A stretch of 40,237 nucleotides of DNA from Candidatus Moranbacteria bacterium GW2011_GWE2_35_2- (GCA_000990585.1 LBQD01000004.1:1470-41706), one strand, 5' to 3'. Numbered from the stretch's first letter, positions 7,909-17,550 are shown. Numbers and translations are program-made. Notes: a model not told the origin generated them from the sequence alone.

Positions 7909-7937
7909 TTGACTTGAGTCCTTTTGTTTGCTATAAT
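7909..7937 (+). promoter_or_regulatory. sigma70-type promoter of nusA
   Basis: TTGACT-17 bp-TATAAT. Confidence 0.8.
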
Positions 7938-7963
7938 GAAAATAGGATTGAGATGAGAGATGG

Positions 7964-7989
7964 GTTCGCTTTTGAGAGCGAACTTTTTT
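7964..7989 (+). terminator. terminator-like hairpin in nusA leader (candidate attenuator)
   Basis: GTTCGCT-TTTGAG-AGCGAAC-TTTTTT between promoter and nusA ATG. Confidence 0.65.
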
Positions 7990-8012
7990 ATTAAATTAAC
8001 TTAAAAAATTAT

Positions 8013-9296
8013 ATGGCAAAAAAAAGCAAGAAAACAGAAGAAAAAGAAGCTAACGCGAAATTGGTTGAATTCGGAAGCGCAATCACTCAAATTGCTGATG
8101 AAAAAGGAATTGATAAGGGAAAAATTATTGAGACTGTCGAAGCGGCCCTAGCGGCGGCGTACAAAAAGGATTATGGCAAAAGAAGCCAGAATATCCGCGC
8201 CCAGTTCGATGAGATTTCCGGAAGAACCAAATTTTTCTTGGTAAAAGAAGTGGTAGATGAAACGACTCGCGAATTTGTCGTTGAAGAAGAAGGAAAAGAG
8301 GCGGATGAAAAAGCAAAAACGAAAAAAAACGCCGGTAAATTTGAAAAATCTTCCGTATCAGCAGAAAGCTCTGATGAGGAAAAATTGCCGCGATTCAATC
8401 CGGAAAGAGACATCATTTTATCCGATGCAAAGAAAGCAAAAAAAGATGCCAAGCTCGGAGATTTTATTGAAAATGAATTGGAATCCAAAGAAGATTACGG
8501 ACGGATTGCCGCTCAAACAGCCAAACAGGTGATTATCCAAAGAATTCGAGAAGCTGAAAGAGAAGCGATGTTCAAAGAATACAAAGAAAAAGAAGGTGAA
8601 ATTATCAGCGGAACAGTGCAGCGGGTTGAAGGGCGCAATGTCTTTATTGATATGGGAAAATCCACCGGAGTCTTGTTTCCATCTGAGCAAATTGAAGGAG
8701 AAAATTATCGTATCGGGCAAAGAATCAAAGTATATATCGTGAAAGTTGAATCTGACACTAAGGGTCCCGGAATTTTGCTTTCCAGAACCCATCCTGAAAT
8801 GGTGCGCCGGATTTTTGAATTGGAAGTGCCGGAAATTTTTGCCGGAACAGTGGAAATTAATGCCATTGCCAGAGAAGCCGGGGGACGCACCAAAATTGCC
8901 GTTTCATCCAAAGAGGAAGGAATCGATCCGATTGGGTCTTGTGTGGGACAAAAAGGAACGCGTGTCCAGGCGGTTATCGAAGAATTGAGCGGAGAAAAAA
9001 TTGATATTATTTTGTGGAATAAAGATCCGAAAAAATTTATCAGCGCGGCAATGAGTCCTGCCAAAGTTCTTTCAATTGAAATAAATGAAGAAACCAAGCA
9101 GGCAAAAGTGATTGTTCCTGAGGATCAATTGTCTTTGGCGATTGGAAAAAGAGGACAAAATGTCCGTTTGGCAGCCAAACTCACAGATTGGAAAATTGAT
9201 GTCGAAGGCGGAAAAAATAAAGAAGAGGTTGCGCCGGAAGGTGATGAACAAAAAGTAGAAAACAGCGAGCAAGAGGCAGTTAATGATGAGAAATAG
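8013..9296 (+). CDS. nusA: transcription termination/antitermination factor NusA
   Basis: NusA N-term, S1 domain, KH domains: GSCVGQKGTRVQAVIEELSGEKIDII, LAIGKRGQNVRLAAKLTDWKIDV. Confidence 0.97.
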   Translation: MAKKSKKTEEKEANAKLVEFGSAITQIADEKGIDKGKIIETVEAALAAAYKKDYGKRSQNIRAQFDEISGRTKFFLVKEVVDETTREFVVEEEGKEADEKAKTKKNAGKFEKSSVSAESSDEEKLPRFNPERDIILSDAKKAKKDAKLGDFIENELESKEDYGRIAAQTAKQVIIQRIREAEREAMFKEYKEKEGEIISGTVQRVEGRNVFIDMGKSTGVLFPSEQIEGENYRIGQRIKVYIVKVESDTKGPGILLSRTHPEMVRRIFELEVPEIFAGTVEINAIAREAGGRTKIAVSSKEEGIDPIGSCVGQKGTRVQAVIEELSGEKIDIILWNKDPKKFISAAMSPAKVLSIEINEETKQAKVIVPEDQLSLAIGKRGQNVRLAAKLTDWKIDVEGGKNKEEVAPEGDEQKVENSEQEAVNDEK

Positions 9297-9454
9297 GCAA
9301 GTAATGAACAGGAAACAGTGAACAATGAATAAAGAACAGTAATAAAAAAGAGTAAATACTAATAAAATAAAAGAAGTTTCTGTTTTTAAATTTTAAATTT
9401 AATCATTGAAAATTGATTAGAAATTAGAAATTAAAAATTAGAAATTGTGAAATT

Positions 9455-9991
9455 ATGAACATGTGGCATGAAATTTCCGCGGGAAAAAACGTTCCAAATA
9501 ACATTAATGTTATTATTGAGTGTCCTCGCGGTTCAAAAAACAAATATGAAATCGATAAAGAAACCGGCTTGATCAAATTGGATCGTGCGATGAAAACTTC
9601 ACAAGATTATCCTTTTGATTATGGTTTTGTTCCGCAAACTCTTTGGGAAGACAATGATCCGTTGGATGTGATTGTGCTTTCAACATATGTTTTAGCTCCG
9701 GGAATTTTGGTGGAAGCTCGACCGGTAGCGGTAATGAGAATGGTGGATTGCGGAGAAGGGGATGACAAAATTATCGCTGTTCCGAAAAATGACCCAAGAT
9801 GGGATAATGTGAAAGATATGAAGGATTTGAATCCGCATACATTAAGAGAATTCAAACATTTTTTCGAGACATACAAATCTATTGAAAATGGAAAAGAAGT
9901 TGTTATAAAAAAAACCGAAGGTAAGGCTAAAGCGCTTGAAGCAGTTAAAAAATCTTTGAAAATGTATAAAGACAAGTTTGGAAAAATATAG
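9455..9991 (+). CDS. ppa: inorganic pyrophosphatase
   Basis: MNMWHEISAGKNVPNNINVIIECPRGSKNKYEIDKETG...DNDPLDVIVL. Confidence 0.97.
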   Translation: MNMWHEISAGKNVPNNINVIIECPRGSKNKYEIDKETGLIKLDRAMKTSQDYPFDYGFVPQTLWEDNDPLDVIVLSTYVLAPGILVEARPVAVMRMVDCGEGDDKIIAVPKNDPRWDNVKDMKDLNPHTLREFKHFFETYKSIENGKEVVIKKTEGKAKALEAVKKSLKMYKDKFGKI

Positions 9992-10045
9992 TTTGAAAAA
10001 CTGTCTTATTTAAAGAGTTATATAAATTTTAAAGAATTAAAAGTA

Positions 10046-11356
10046 ATGGATATAAAAAAATTGGGAAATTCTGAGATTGAAATAAATCTATCTATTCCGT
10101 GGAAAGAATGGGAAAAATATTTGGTTTTAGCAGTGGAAGATATTTCTAAAAATATCAAAATTGAAGGATTTCGACCGGGAAAAGCTCCGAAAGACATGAT
10201 TGAAAAGAAGGTTGGAAAAGAAGCAATTCTTAATGAAGCGGCGGAAAAAGCTATTAAAAAAAATTATTCCCGCGTAGTTTTAGATGAAAAATTGGATGTT
10301 ATTGGTGCTCCTAATGTGGAGATTTTGAAATTGGCGGAAGGCAATGATTTGGAATATAAAATAAAAACTGCTGTTATGCCAGAAGTAAAAATGAATAATT
10401 GGACAGAAGGAGTGAAAAAAATAAATAAAAAACAGCAAGAGAAGAAAACGGAAGTTTCTAAGGAAGAAATAAAAAAAGAATTGGAAAAATTGGCAAACAG
10501 TCGAGTGCAATTGATTACGGTTGATCGGGAGGCGAGAAAGGATGACAGTGTGGAAATTGATTTTCAAGTGAGTCTCGGTGGAGTTCCGATTGAAAATGGA
10601 ACCAGTAAAAAACACAATTTGATTTTGGGGCGCGGAGTTTTTATTCCTGGGTTTGAAGAAAATGTGATCGGAATGAGCGGTGGCGACGAAAAAGAATTTG
10701 AACTTGAATTTCCAAAAGATTATCATGCCAAAGATCTTGCCGGCAAAAAAGCTACGTTCAAAGTGAAACTTAATATTGTACAGGAAAGAAAAACTCCTCA
10801 AATTGACAATGCTTTCGCGGTTTCTTTGGGAAATTTTAAAGATCTTTCCGAGCTGGAAAAGAGCATTGAAGACGGGATTTTCAAAGAAAAAGAAATTCAA
10901 AAAAAGGAAGAAAATAGGAGTGAGATAGTGGAATTTCTAATCGGAGAAATGAAGGTGGAGCTTCCGGAAATTTTGATTCACGAGGAATTGCATCGAATGA
11001 TTGGCGAATTTGAAGCACAACTTTCCGGAATGGGAATGAATGTGGATGGTTATCTTGAAAAGATGTCCGCCCATGATAAATCGGGAAAAAAGAAAACCAG
11101 ACAAGATCTTGAAAAAGAGTGGGAGCCGCAGGCGGAAAAAAGAATCAAGTCCGCTTTGGTTTTGGAGGAGATTGCTAAGCAAAAAGAAATTGAGATTGCC
11201 AGTGAAAAAATCGAGAAAGAGATGAATAAGCTCTTGGCTCAGTATAAGGGCGTGAAAGATTTGGAAAAGAATATGGATATGAGTCGCGTATACAATTACG
11301 TTAAAGGAATGCTCACAAATGATGAAGTGTTTAAACTTTTAGAAGGACTTAAATAA
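10046..11356 (+). CDS. tig: trigger factor
   Basis: GFRPGKAPKDMIEKKVGKE; FKBP-like domain ILGRGVFIPGFEENVIGMSGGDEKEFELEFPKDY. Confidence 0.95.
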   Translation: MDIKKLGNSEIEINLSIPWKEWEKYLVLAVEDISKNIKIEGFRPGKAPKDMIEKKVGKEAILNEAAEKAIKKNYSRVVLDEKLDVIGAPNVEILKLAEGNDLEYKIKTAVMPEVKMNNWTEGVKKINKKQQEKKTEVSKEEIKKELEKLANSRVQLITVDREARKDDSVEIDFQVSLGGVPIENGTSKKHNLILGRGVFIPGFEENVIGMSGGDEKEFELEFPKDYHAKDLAGKKATFKVKLNIVQERKTPQIDNAFAVSLGNFKDLSELEKSIEDGIFKEKEIQKKEENRSEIVEFLIGEMKVELPEILIHEELHRMIGEFEAQLSGMGMNVDGYLEKMSAHDKSGKKKTRQDLEKEWEPQAEKRIKSALVLEEIAKQKEIEIASEKIEKEMNKLLAQYKGVKDLEKNMDMSRVYNYVKGMLTNDEVFKLLEGLK

Positions 11357-11463
11357 TTTTCAATTTTCAATTTACAATCAATTTTCATTAAAATAATTTT
11401 ATGATTTGAAAATTGATAATTGTAAATTTAATGAAAATTAATTATTTATCATTGAAAATTAAT

Positions 11464-12057
11464 ATGAAAAAAATTTCCAATCAAATTTTGATTCCTACGG
11501 TTATTGAAAAAACCAATTATGGAGAGAGGGCGTATGATATTTATTCCCGTCTTTTGAAAGATCGGATTATTTTTATCGGAAATATAATTGAAGATAATAT
11601 GGCAAATGCTGTAATTGCTCAGCTTTTGTTTTTGGAATCGCAAAATCCGAAAGAGGATATTAAAATATATATCAATTCTCCGGGAGGATCGGTTACTTCT
11701 GCGATGGCGATTTATGACACGATGCAATATGTGCGCCCGGATATTCAAACGATTTGCGTTGGATTGGCGGCATCTGCCGCGTCACTTCTTCTTTCTGCCG
11801 GAAAAAAGGGAAAGAGGATGATTTTGCCCAATGGAGAGGTAATGATTCATCAAGTGATGGGAGGAGCACAGGGTCAAGCGACAGACATCGATATTCATGC
11901 TCGGCATATTCTTAAAACTAAAGACAACCTGAATAAAATTCTTGCCAAACATACCGGACAAAAAGTTGCCAAAGTGGAAAAAGACAGTGAGCGGGATAAT
12001 TTTATGACTGCTGAAGAAGCAAAGGCGTATGGAATTGTGGACAAGATAATCAGATAG
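11464..12057 (+). CDS. clpP: ATP-dependent Clp protease proteolytic subunit
   Basis: [51 protein letters not shown]; start trimmed to 11464. Confidence 0.97.
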   Translation: MKKISNQILIPTVIEKTNYGERAYDIYSRLLKDRIIFIGNIIEDNMANAVIAQLLFLESQNPKEDIKIYINSPGGSVTSAMAIYDTMQYVRPDIQTICVGLAASAASLLLSAGKKGKRMILPNGEVMIHQVMGGAQGQATDIDIHARHILKTKDNLNKILAKHTGQKVAKVEKDSERDNFMTAEEAKAYGIVDKIIR

Positions 12058-12130
12058 GCTATTATAAATATTTCAGTTGCCATAAAATATCTATTTTTTT
12101 ATAGGTTAATTGTGAAATAGTTTGTATTTT

Positions 12131-12169
12131 ATAAAAGCCCAACTTCTCCAATAGAGGTTGGGCTTTTAT
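12131..12169. terminator. bidirectional terminator clpP/gpmI
   Basis: ATAAAAGCCCAAC...GTTGGGCTTTTAT. Confidence 0.85.
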
Positions 12170-12193
12170 TTTTATTGTGAGTAAAAAATTATT

Positions 12194-13753
12194 TTATTTC
12201 AGTAGCGGAAGTAGGCTTTCGCCATTCATTTCTTTGGGTTTTTCGATACCCATAATTTCAAGAACCGTAGGCGCAACATCACTGAGAAGCCCTCCCGGAT
12301 CATATCCTTGCTTGGTTTTTATTTCTTCTCGATGATTGTCCGGAGTTATATACCAAAAAGGAACAGGATTTGAAGAATGTTCGGTGTTTATTTCTCCGGT
12401 GCGGAGATTTTGTAATTCTTCGGCATTTCCGTGGTCGGCGGTTATGAGTAAACATCCGCCTTCTTTTAAAACAGCCGGAATTAGGACAGAAAGATTTTTG
12501 TCTACAATTTCTACCGCCTTGATAGTCGCTTCCATATTTCCAGTGTGTCCGACCATATCCGCATTGGCATAATTGATTAGAATAAAGTCATATTTTTTTA
12601 ATTCCAAGGCCTCAATCACTCTTTCGGTTATTTTGTCGGCGCTCATTTCCGGAGCTTGATCAAATTTGGAAACAGACGGAGAAGGAATAAGAAGACGGTC
12701 TTCTCCCGACCATGGATCTTCTTTTCCGCCATTGAAAAAATAAGTTACGTGGGCATATTTTTCTGTTTCAGCAATACGCAGTTGTTTTTTTCTATTTTGA
12801 CTAAGGATTTCACCTAAACCATTTTCGATTTTTTCCGGAGGAAAAGCGACGGAAACTGGTAAATCTTTTTCATATTCGGTCATTGTGACAAAATCAATTT
12901 TGAGACGTTTTTCTCTTTTGAATTCATCAAATTCCGGTAGGACAAAAGCTTTTGTTATTTGTCTGGCGCGATCTTCGCGAAAATTGAAAAAAATCATCGT
13001 GTCTCCATCTTGAACGAGTGCCACTGGTTTTCCATTTTCAGTAATTATTCCCGGTTCAATGTATTCGTCGGTAATTCCTTTGGTATATGAATCTTGTAGA
13101 TATTTAATAGGATCGGTTATATGTTCTCCTTCTCCTTGAGTCATCATTTTGTAGGCTTTTTCAATGCGCTCCCAATTATTATTTCTATCCATTGTCCAGT
13201 TTCTTCCGCAGACGGTGGCGATTTTTCCCACTCCTTTCATTTTTAATTTATCTTGAAGCATTTTGATTACTTTTGTTCCGCATGTCGGAGAAGAATCACG
13301 CCCATCGGTGATTATGTGCAAGTAGAGATTTTTAATTCGTTGAATGCTTGCCATTTCAATCAATGCATAAAGATGCTCGGAATATGAATGTACGGCTCCT
13401 TCTCCCATAAGTCCCATTAAATGCAATGATCCGTTTTTTTCTTGAATATTCCGCATACTGTCGGAAAGAGCTTTATTGCGAAAAAAGGATCCATCTTGAA
13501 CTGATAGGGTTATTCTCGGTAGGTTTTGATAAATTATTTTACCTGCGCCAAGTGTCATATGACCAACTTCGCTGTTGCCGGATTCTCCCCATGGAATTCC
13601 CACGGAAATTCCCGATGCCTGAAGTGTGGTAGAGGGGTAATATTGATTCAATTTGTCTACTGACGGTTTGCGAGATTTGGAAATGGAATTTCCTTGTTGA
13701 TTACTAGAAAGACCCCATCCATCCAAAATTACTAAAACCACTGGTTTGTACAT
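12194..13753 (-). CDS. gpmI: 2,3-bisphosphoglycerate-independent phosphoglycerate mutase
   Basis: VVLVILDGWGLS, GESGNSEVGHMTLGAGKIIYQ, HIITDGRDSSPTCG, ITADHGNAEEL. Confidence 0.97.
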   Translation of the reverse strand: MYKPVVLVILDGWGLSSNQQGNSISKSRKPSVDKLNQYYPSTTLQASGISVGIPWGESGNSEVGHMTLGAGKIIYQNLPRITLSVQDGSFFRNKALSDSMRNIQEKNGSLHLMGLMGEGAVHSYSEHLYALIEMASIQRIKNLYLHIITDGRDSSPTCGTKVIKMLQDKLKMKGVGKIATVCGRNWTMDRNNNWERIEKAYKMMTQGEGEHITDPIKYLQDSYTKGITDEYIEPGIITENGKPVALVQDGDTMIFFNFREDRARQITKAFVLPEFDEFKREKRLKIDFVTMTEYEKDLPVSVAFPPEKIENGLGEILSQNRKKQLRIAETEKYAHVTYFFNGGKEDPWSGEDRLLIPSPSVSKFDQAPEMSADKITERVIEALELKKYDFILINYANADMVGHTGNMEATIKAVEIVDKNLSVLIPAVLKEGGCLLITADHGNAEELQNLRTGEINTEHSSNPVPFWYITPDNHREEIKTKQGYDPGGLLSDVAPTVLEIMGIEKPKEMNGESLLPLLK

Positions 13754-13894
13754 ATTAGAATATTAAGAGGTTAATTGAAAGTCGATCCGTCTTTGGCGGA
13801 CAAATCCCATAAACAGGCTATGAGAGTTTGCAAAAATATTAATTATTAGGGTTGTTTGAAACTACAATTATTATTTTAGCATTTTTGAAAGTCT

Positions 13895-13923
13895 TTGACA
13901 AAAGAATTTTTATACAGTAAAAT
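13895..13923 (+). promoter_or_regulatory. sigma70-type promoter of rny
   Basis: TTGACA-17 bp-TAAAAT. Confidence 0.75.
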
Positions 13924-13993
13924 GGCTAGTAGTAATAATTATATACAACCTTTCAATTTAGCCTTCGGATAACTGAAGAAAACTGTAATTTAT

Positions 13994-14092
13994 ATGTCGA
14001 GCAATATTTGCGGGAAAACAATAAACAAATTTTTTTCAAAATCATCAAGCAATAAAAAAACGCTTGGATTTACTTTATCTTTTTTGGAATAA
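13994..14092 (+). CDS. candidate 32-aa upstream ORF in rny leader
   Basis: ATG...TAA: MSSNICGKTINKFFSKSSSSNKKTLGFTLSFLE; ends at hairpin AATGCC-GAC-GGCATT; no clear SD. Confidence 0.25.
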   Translation: MSSNICGKTINKFFSKSSSNKKTLGFTLSFLE

Positions 14093-14142
14093 TGCCGACG
14101 GCATTTTTCTATGCAGGTTTAATTGAATAGGATCTGAAAAAT

Positions 14143-15669
14143 ATGGGAATAAGCCTGATAACCGTAGTTGTTTTGGCATTAGCTACGGGATCGGTTTTGG
14201 GATATTATGCCAGACAGTCTATTGCTAAAAAGCAACTTACGACAGCTGAGGGAAAGGCAAGTAATATGCTTGCGGAGGCGGAGAAAAAAGCACAAGAGAC
14301 TGCGCTTAACGCAAAGAATAAGGCTGTGGAGATATTAGAGGAGTCTAGAAAAAAAGAGAAGGAGCGAGAAAGTCAATTATATCGGATGGAGCAGAGAATC
14401 GAAAAAAGAGAAGAAATTATTGATAAGAAGATGGAGGAGTTGGATCGGGGAAAGAACATTTTGGAGAAAAAAGCGGAAGAAATTAAAACAATAAAAAGTG
14501 AGGCGGAAAAAATCAGACAAGAAGAGCTGAACCGTTTGGAGAAAATTGCCGGACTTGATAAGGAACAAGCAAAAAATATTCTTTTGCAACTTACCGAAGA
14601 AGAAAATCGAGATGTGTTGGTGGAGAAAATTTCTCGTTTAGAAAATGAAGGAAAAAAGGCTTTGGAAGACAAAGCGCGTTCGATCATGACACAGGCTATT
14701 CAAAAATATGCCGGTTCGCATTCAGCAGAAGTAACTACTAGTACAATCAGCATTCCTTCTGATGATTTGAAAGGGAAAATTATTGGAAGAGAAGGGAGAA
14801 ATATCAAAGCTTTGGAAAGGGCTACCGGAGTGGAAATTATTGTTGACGATACTCCCGAGGCGATTGTTATTTCCGGTTTTGATCCGGTGCGTCGTGAAAT
14901 TGCCAGAATTGCATTGGGGAAACTTATTGATGATGGTAGAATTCATCCAACACGTATTGATGAAGCGGTTGAGTATGCCAAAAAAGAAGTTGATAATAAG
15001 GTTCGAGAAGCCGGAGAGGCGGCGGCGTATGATTTGGGAATTGTGGGACTTAATCCAAAATTATTATATTTGATTGGAAGGTTGCGTTATCGAACAAGTT
15101 TTGGTCAAAATGTTTTGATTCACTCTATCGAGGTGGCTCATTTGTCCGGAGCTTTGGCGGCTGAACTTGGAGCGGATGTAGCAGTGGCGAAAAAAGCCGG
15201 ACTTTTTCATGATATTGGCAAGGCGGTTGATCATGAAATACAAGGAACTCATGTGGAAATTGGAGTCAAGATATTGCAGAAATTTGGAATTGTTCAGGAA
15301 ATTATTGATGCGGTGAAACCTCATCACGAAGAATATCCCTTTGAAACGCCCGAATCTTTTATTGTGGCGGCAGCAGATGCTATTTCAGCAAGTCGACCTG
15401 GAGCAAGAAAAGACAGTTTGGAAAATTATCTCAAGAGATTGGAAGAATTGGAAGCAGTTGCTTCTTCTTTTCCGGCAGTGGAGAAGGTATATGCCATTCA
15501 AGCTGGAAGAGAAATTCGAGTGTTTGTGAAACCGGAAGAAGTTGATGATCTTGGGGCGATGAAATTGGCAAAGAATATTGCAGAAAAAATTGAAGAAGAA
15601 TTGAAATATCCGGGGGAAATAAAAGTGAATGTTTTACGGGAAACTCGCGCAATCGAATATGCCAGATAA
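14143..15669 (+). CDS. rny: ribonuclease Y
   Basis: N-terminal TM + coiled coil, KH GKIIGREGRNIKALE, HD domain LFHDIGKAVDHE, C-term ETRAIEYAR. Confidence 0.97.
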   Translation: MGISLITVVVLALATGSVLGYYARQSIAKKQLTTAEGKASNMLAEAEKKAQETALNAKNKAVEILEESRKKEKERESQLYRMEQRIEKREEIIDKKMEELDRGKNILEKKAEEIKTIKSEAEKIRQEELNRLEKIAGLDKEQAKNILLQLTEEENRDVLVEKISRLENEGKKALEDKARSIMTQAIQKYAGSHSAEVTTSTISIPSDDLKGKIIGREGRNIKALERATGVEIIVDDTPEAIVISGFDPVRREIARIALGKLIDDGRIHPTRIDEAVEYAKKEVDNKVREAGEAAAYDLGIVGLNPKLLYLIGRLRYRTSFGQNVLIHSIEVAHLSGALAAELGADVAVAKKAGLFHDIGKAVDHEIQGTHVEIGVKILQKFGIVQEIIDAVKPHHEEYPFETPESFIVAAADAISASRPGARKDSLENYLKRLEELEAVASSFPAVEKVYAIQAGREIRVFVKPEEVDDLGAMKLAKNIAEKIEEELKYPGEIKVNVLRETRAIEYAR

Positions 15670-15705
15670 AATGCAAAATGCAAATCTTGAAAATTGAATG
15701 CTGTG

Positions 15706-15740
15706 CAACGTGATTCGACGTCGCGTCGGATTTTACGTTG
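15706..15740 (-). repeat. hairpin repeat family member
   Basis: Reverse complement CAACGTAAAATCCGACGCGACGTCGAATCACGTTG matches the GTAAAAT...ATCAC family elsewhere in the window. Confidence 0.7.
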
Positions 15741-15829
15741 TGGATAACTGGATTTGCTTTATTTCAGGGAAAAGTTGTAGAATTACTAAGGTTGGAAATA
15801 AAAACTAAAAAGGAAGGGAGGTGTATATT

Positions 15830-16111
15830 ATGGAAAATATAAACAAAGACGCTTTGGTAGATGCTATTTCTTCCAAGGTAGAAGTTTCAAAAAAAGAAAT
15901 CGGAGCGATTATTGAAGCTATGACTGATAAAATTACCGAAGAACTTCGAAAAGGAAATAAGGTTACTTTGACAGGTTTTGGAACCTTCAAGGTTTCCAAT
16001 AGAGCTGCTCGCGTAGGACGCAATCCTCAAACTGGAGCAAGTATTAATATTCCAGCGATGACCGTTCCTAAATTCACAGCCGGAAAAGCTTTGAAAGAAG
16101 CTGTAAAATAA
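15830..16111 (+). CDS. hup: HU-family DNA-binding protein
   Basis: SD GGGAGGTG; VTLTGFGTFKVSNRAARVGRNPQTGASINIPAMTVPKFTAGKALKEAV. Confidence 0.96.
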   Translation: MENINKDALVDAISSKVEVSKKEIGAIIEAMTDKITEELRKGNKVTLTGFGTFKVSNRAARVGRNPQTGASINIPAMTVPKFTAGKALKEAVK

Positions 16112-16146
16112 ATATCTTTGAGTCCGTACGGAATTAAAAGATAGCG

Positions 16147-16177
16147 ACAAATCCGCCGAAGAGGCGGATTTGTTTTT
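16147..16177 (+). terminator. intrinsic terminator after HU gene
   Basis: ACAAATCCGCC-GAAGA-GGCGGATTTGT-TTTT. Confidence 0.8.
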
Positions 16178-16263
16178 AGTTGACGAAATAGTTTTTTTCC
16201 AGTAATATGGGTTAAGTTGGTTGAAGAAGAGAGTTTATGAGTTTTAAAAAAAGTTAAAAATAT

Positions 16264-16334
16264 CGGGGTGTAGTATAGTGGTAGTACGAGTGGTTTGGGA
16301 CCATTTAGTCTGAGTTCGATTCTCAGCACCCCGA
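16264..16334 (+). tRNA. tRNA-Pro(TGG), no encoded CCA
   Basis: CGGGGTG/CACCCCG acceptor stem, anticodon loop TTTGGGA, GAGTTCGATTCTC T-arm. Confidence 0.93.
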
Positions 16335-16341
16335 CAAATTG

Positions 16342-16368
16342 AAAAACAGCCTCTGTTAGGCTGTTTTT
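16342..16368 (+). terminator. intrinsic terminator after tRNA-Pro
   Basis: AAAAACAGCCT-CTGTT-AGGCTGTTTTT. Confidence 0.85.
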
Positions 16369-16371
16369 GTG

Positions 16372-16399
16372 TTGACTTTTTATATTCGTTTGCTATATT
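16372..16399 (+). promoter_or_regulatory. candidate promoter of sigma factor gene
   Basis: TTGACT-16 bp-TATATT. Confidence 0.6.
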
Positions 16400-16451
16400 T
16401 CTAAATCAGTACCTTAACTTAAATCCATAAAAAATCCAAAGGAGGGCAATT

Positions 16452-17519
16452 ATGAAAGTAAAAAGTTCTCCTAATGTGTGGAGAAAAAAGAAAGAAGAAT
16501 ATGATGTTGAAAATCTGAAATTATGCAGAGAAATCAGATCTTCTTTTGATTACCTGATTCATCTTATTGAGAAAAACAAATCTACTTATTTTTCTGCATT
16601 AAGAAAAATGGTAAAGAAAAGAAAATGTGAATTTGGAGGAAAAATCTCCTTGAAAGAAGGTAGAAATAAAAAATATTTTTATCACTTCAATTTCCTGATG
16701 TGCATCAGGAAAGAGTTGGAAATAATTTCAAGTGAGAATATCCCTCTGAAAGTGCTTGATGACGTGGATGTTATGAATATAACAATTAGTTATATTCATG
16801 AAAGAATATCTGATTTGTATTTGGCGAATCTCAATTTGATAAAAAGAGTTGCTAGTAGGTATTCTGATGAAGATCTTTTTCTTTTTAGTGATTTGATCGC
16901 AGAGGGTTTTTCTGGAATTCAAAAAGCTGCGATTTGTTTTGATGAAATTGACGGAGGGGCAAAATTTTCCACTTTTGCTATTTGGTGGATAAAACAATCA
17001 ATAGCTGACTCAATGAAGAGCAAATATGGCAATCTGATTAGAAAGCCATCACATGTTTTTGATAGGAAAAGTTTCTTGAAAAAGAAAATTGCCATATTGC
17101 TGGAAAATGGAGAGCCTGCTTCGTATGAAGCTTTATCCGAAATTACCAAAATGTCTTTAAAAAAAATTAAGGAGGCCTTGCAATTAAGAGAAATTTCTTT
17201 GGATATGCTTTTTGGCGACGATGGGGAATTGATTGAATTTATTCCTTCAGACGCTCCTAATCCAGAAGAATATTTCACTCAAAGTAGCGCAGAAGAGGCA
17301 GTCTGTAAATTGATAGGTTCTTTAAATAAAGAAAGGGATAGAATTGTTATCTCTATGAGATTTGGAATCAACGGGTATAAGCGTGAACATACTCTTAAGG
17401 AGATAGGTGAAAGATTTAATTTAACCCGTGAACGCATTCGACAGATTGAGGCGGGTATATTGAGGACGCTTCACTTTAAGGCGAATGCAATGGGATTAGA
17501 TTTAGTAACAGTTTTTTAA
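16452..17519 (+). CDS. RNA polymerase sigma-70 family factor (RpoD/RpoH-like regions 2-4, divergent region 2)
   Basis: SD AGGAGGG; FSTFAIWWIKQSIADSM; TLKEIGERFNLTRERIRQIEAGILRTLH. Confidence 0.9.
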   Translation: MKVKSSPNVWRKKKEEYDVENLKLCREIRSSFDYLIHLIEKNKSTYFSALRKMVKKRKCEFGGKISLKEGRNKKYFYHFNFLMCIRKELEIISSENIPLKVLDDVDVMNITISYIHERISDLYLANLNLIKRVASRYSDEDLFLFSDLIAEGFSGIQKAAICFDEIDGGAKFSTFAIWWIKQSIADSMKSKYGNLIRKPSHVFDRKSFLKKKIAILLENGEPASYEALSEITKMSLKKIKEALQLREISLDMLFGDDGELIEFIPSDAPNPEEYFTQSSAEEAVCKLIGSLNKERDRIVISMRFGINGYKREHTLKEIGERFNLTRERIRQIEAGILRTLHFKANAMGLDLVTVF

Positions 17520-17523
17520 TGCG

Positions 17524-17550
17524 GGTGTGTAATTTTGCACACCTTTTTTT
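17524..17550 (+). terminator. intrinsic terminator
   Basis: GGTGTG-TAATTTTG-CACACC-TTTTTTT. Confidence 0.8.
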
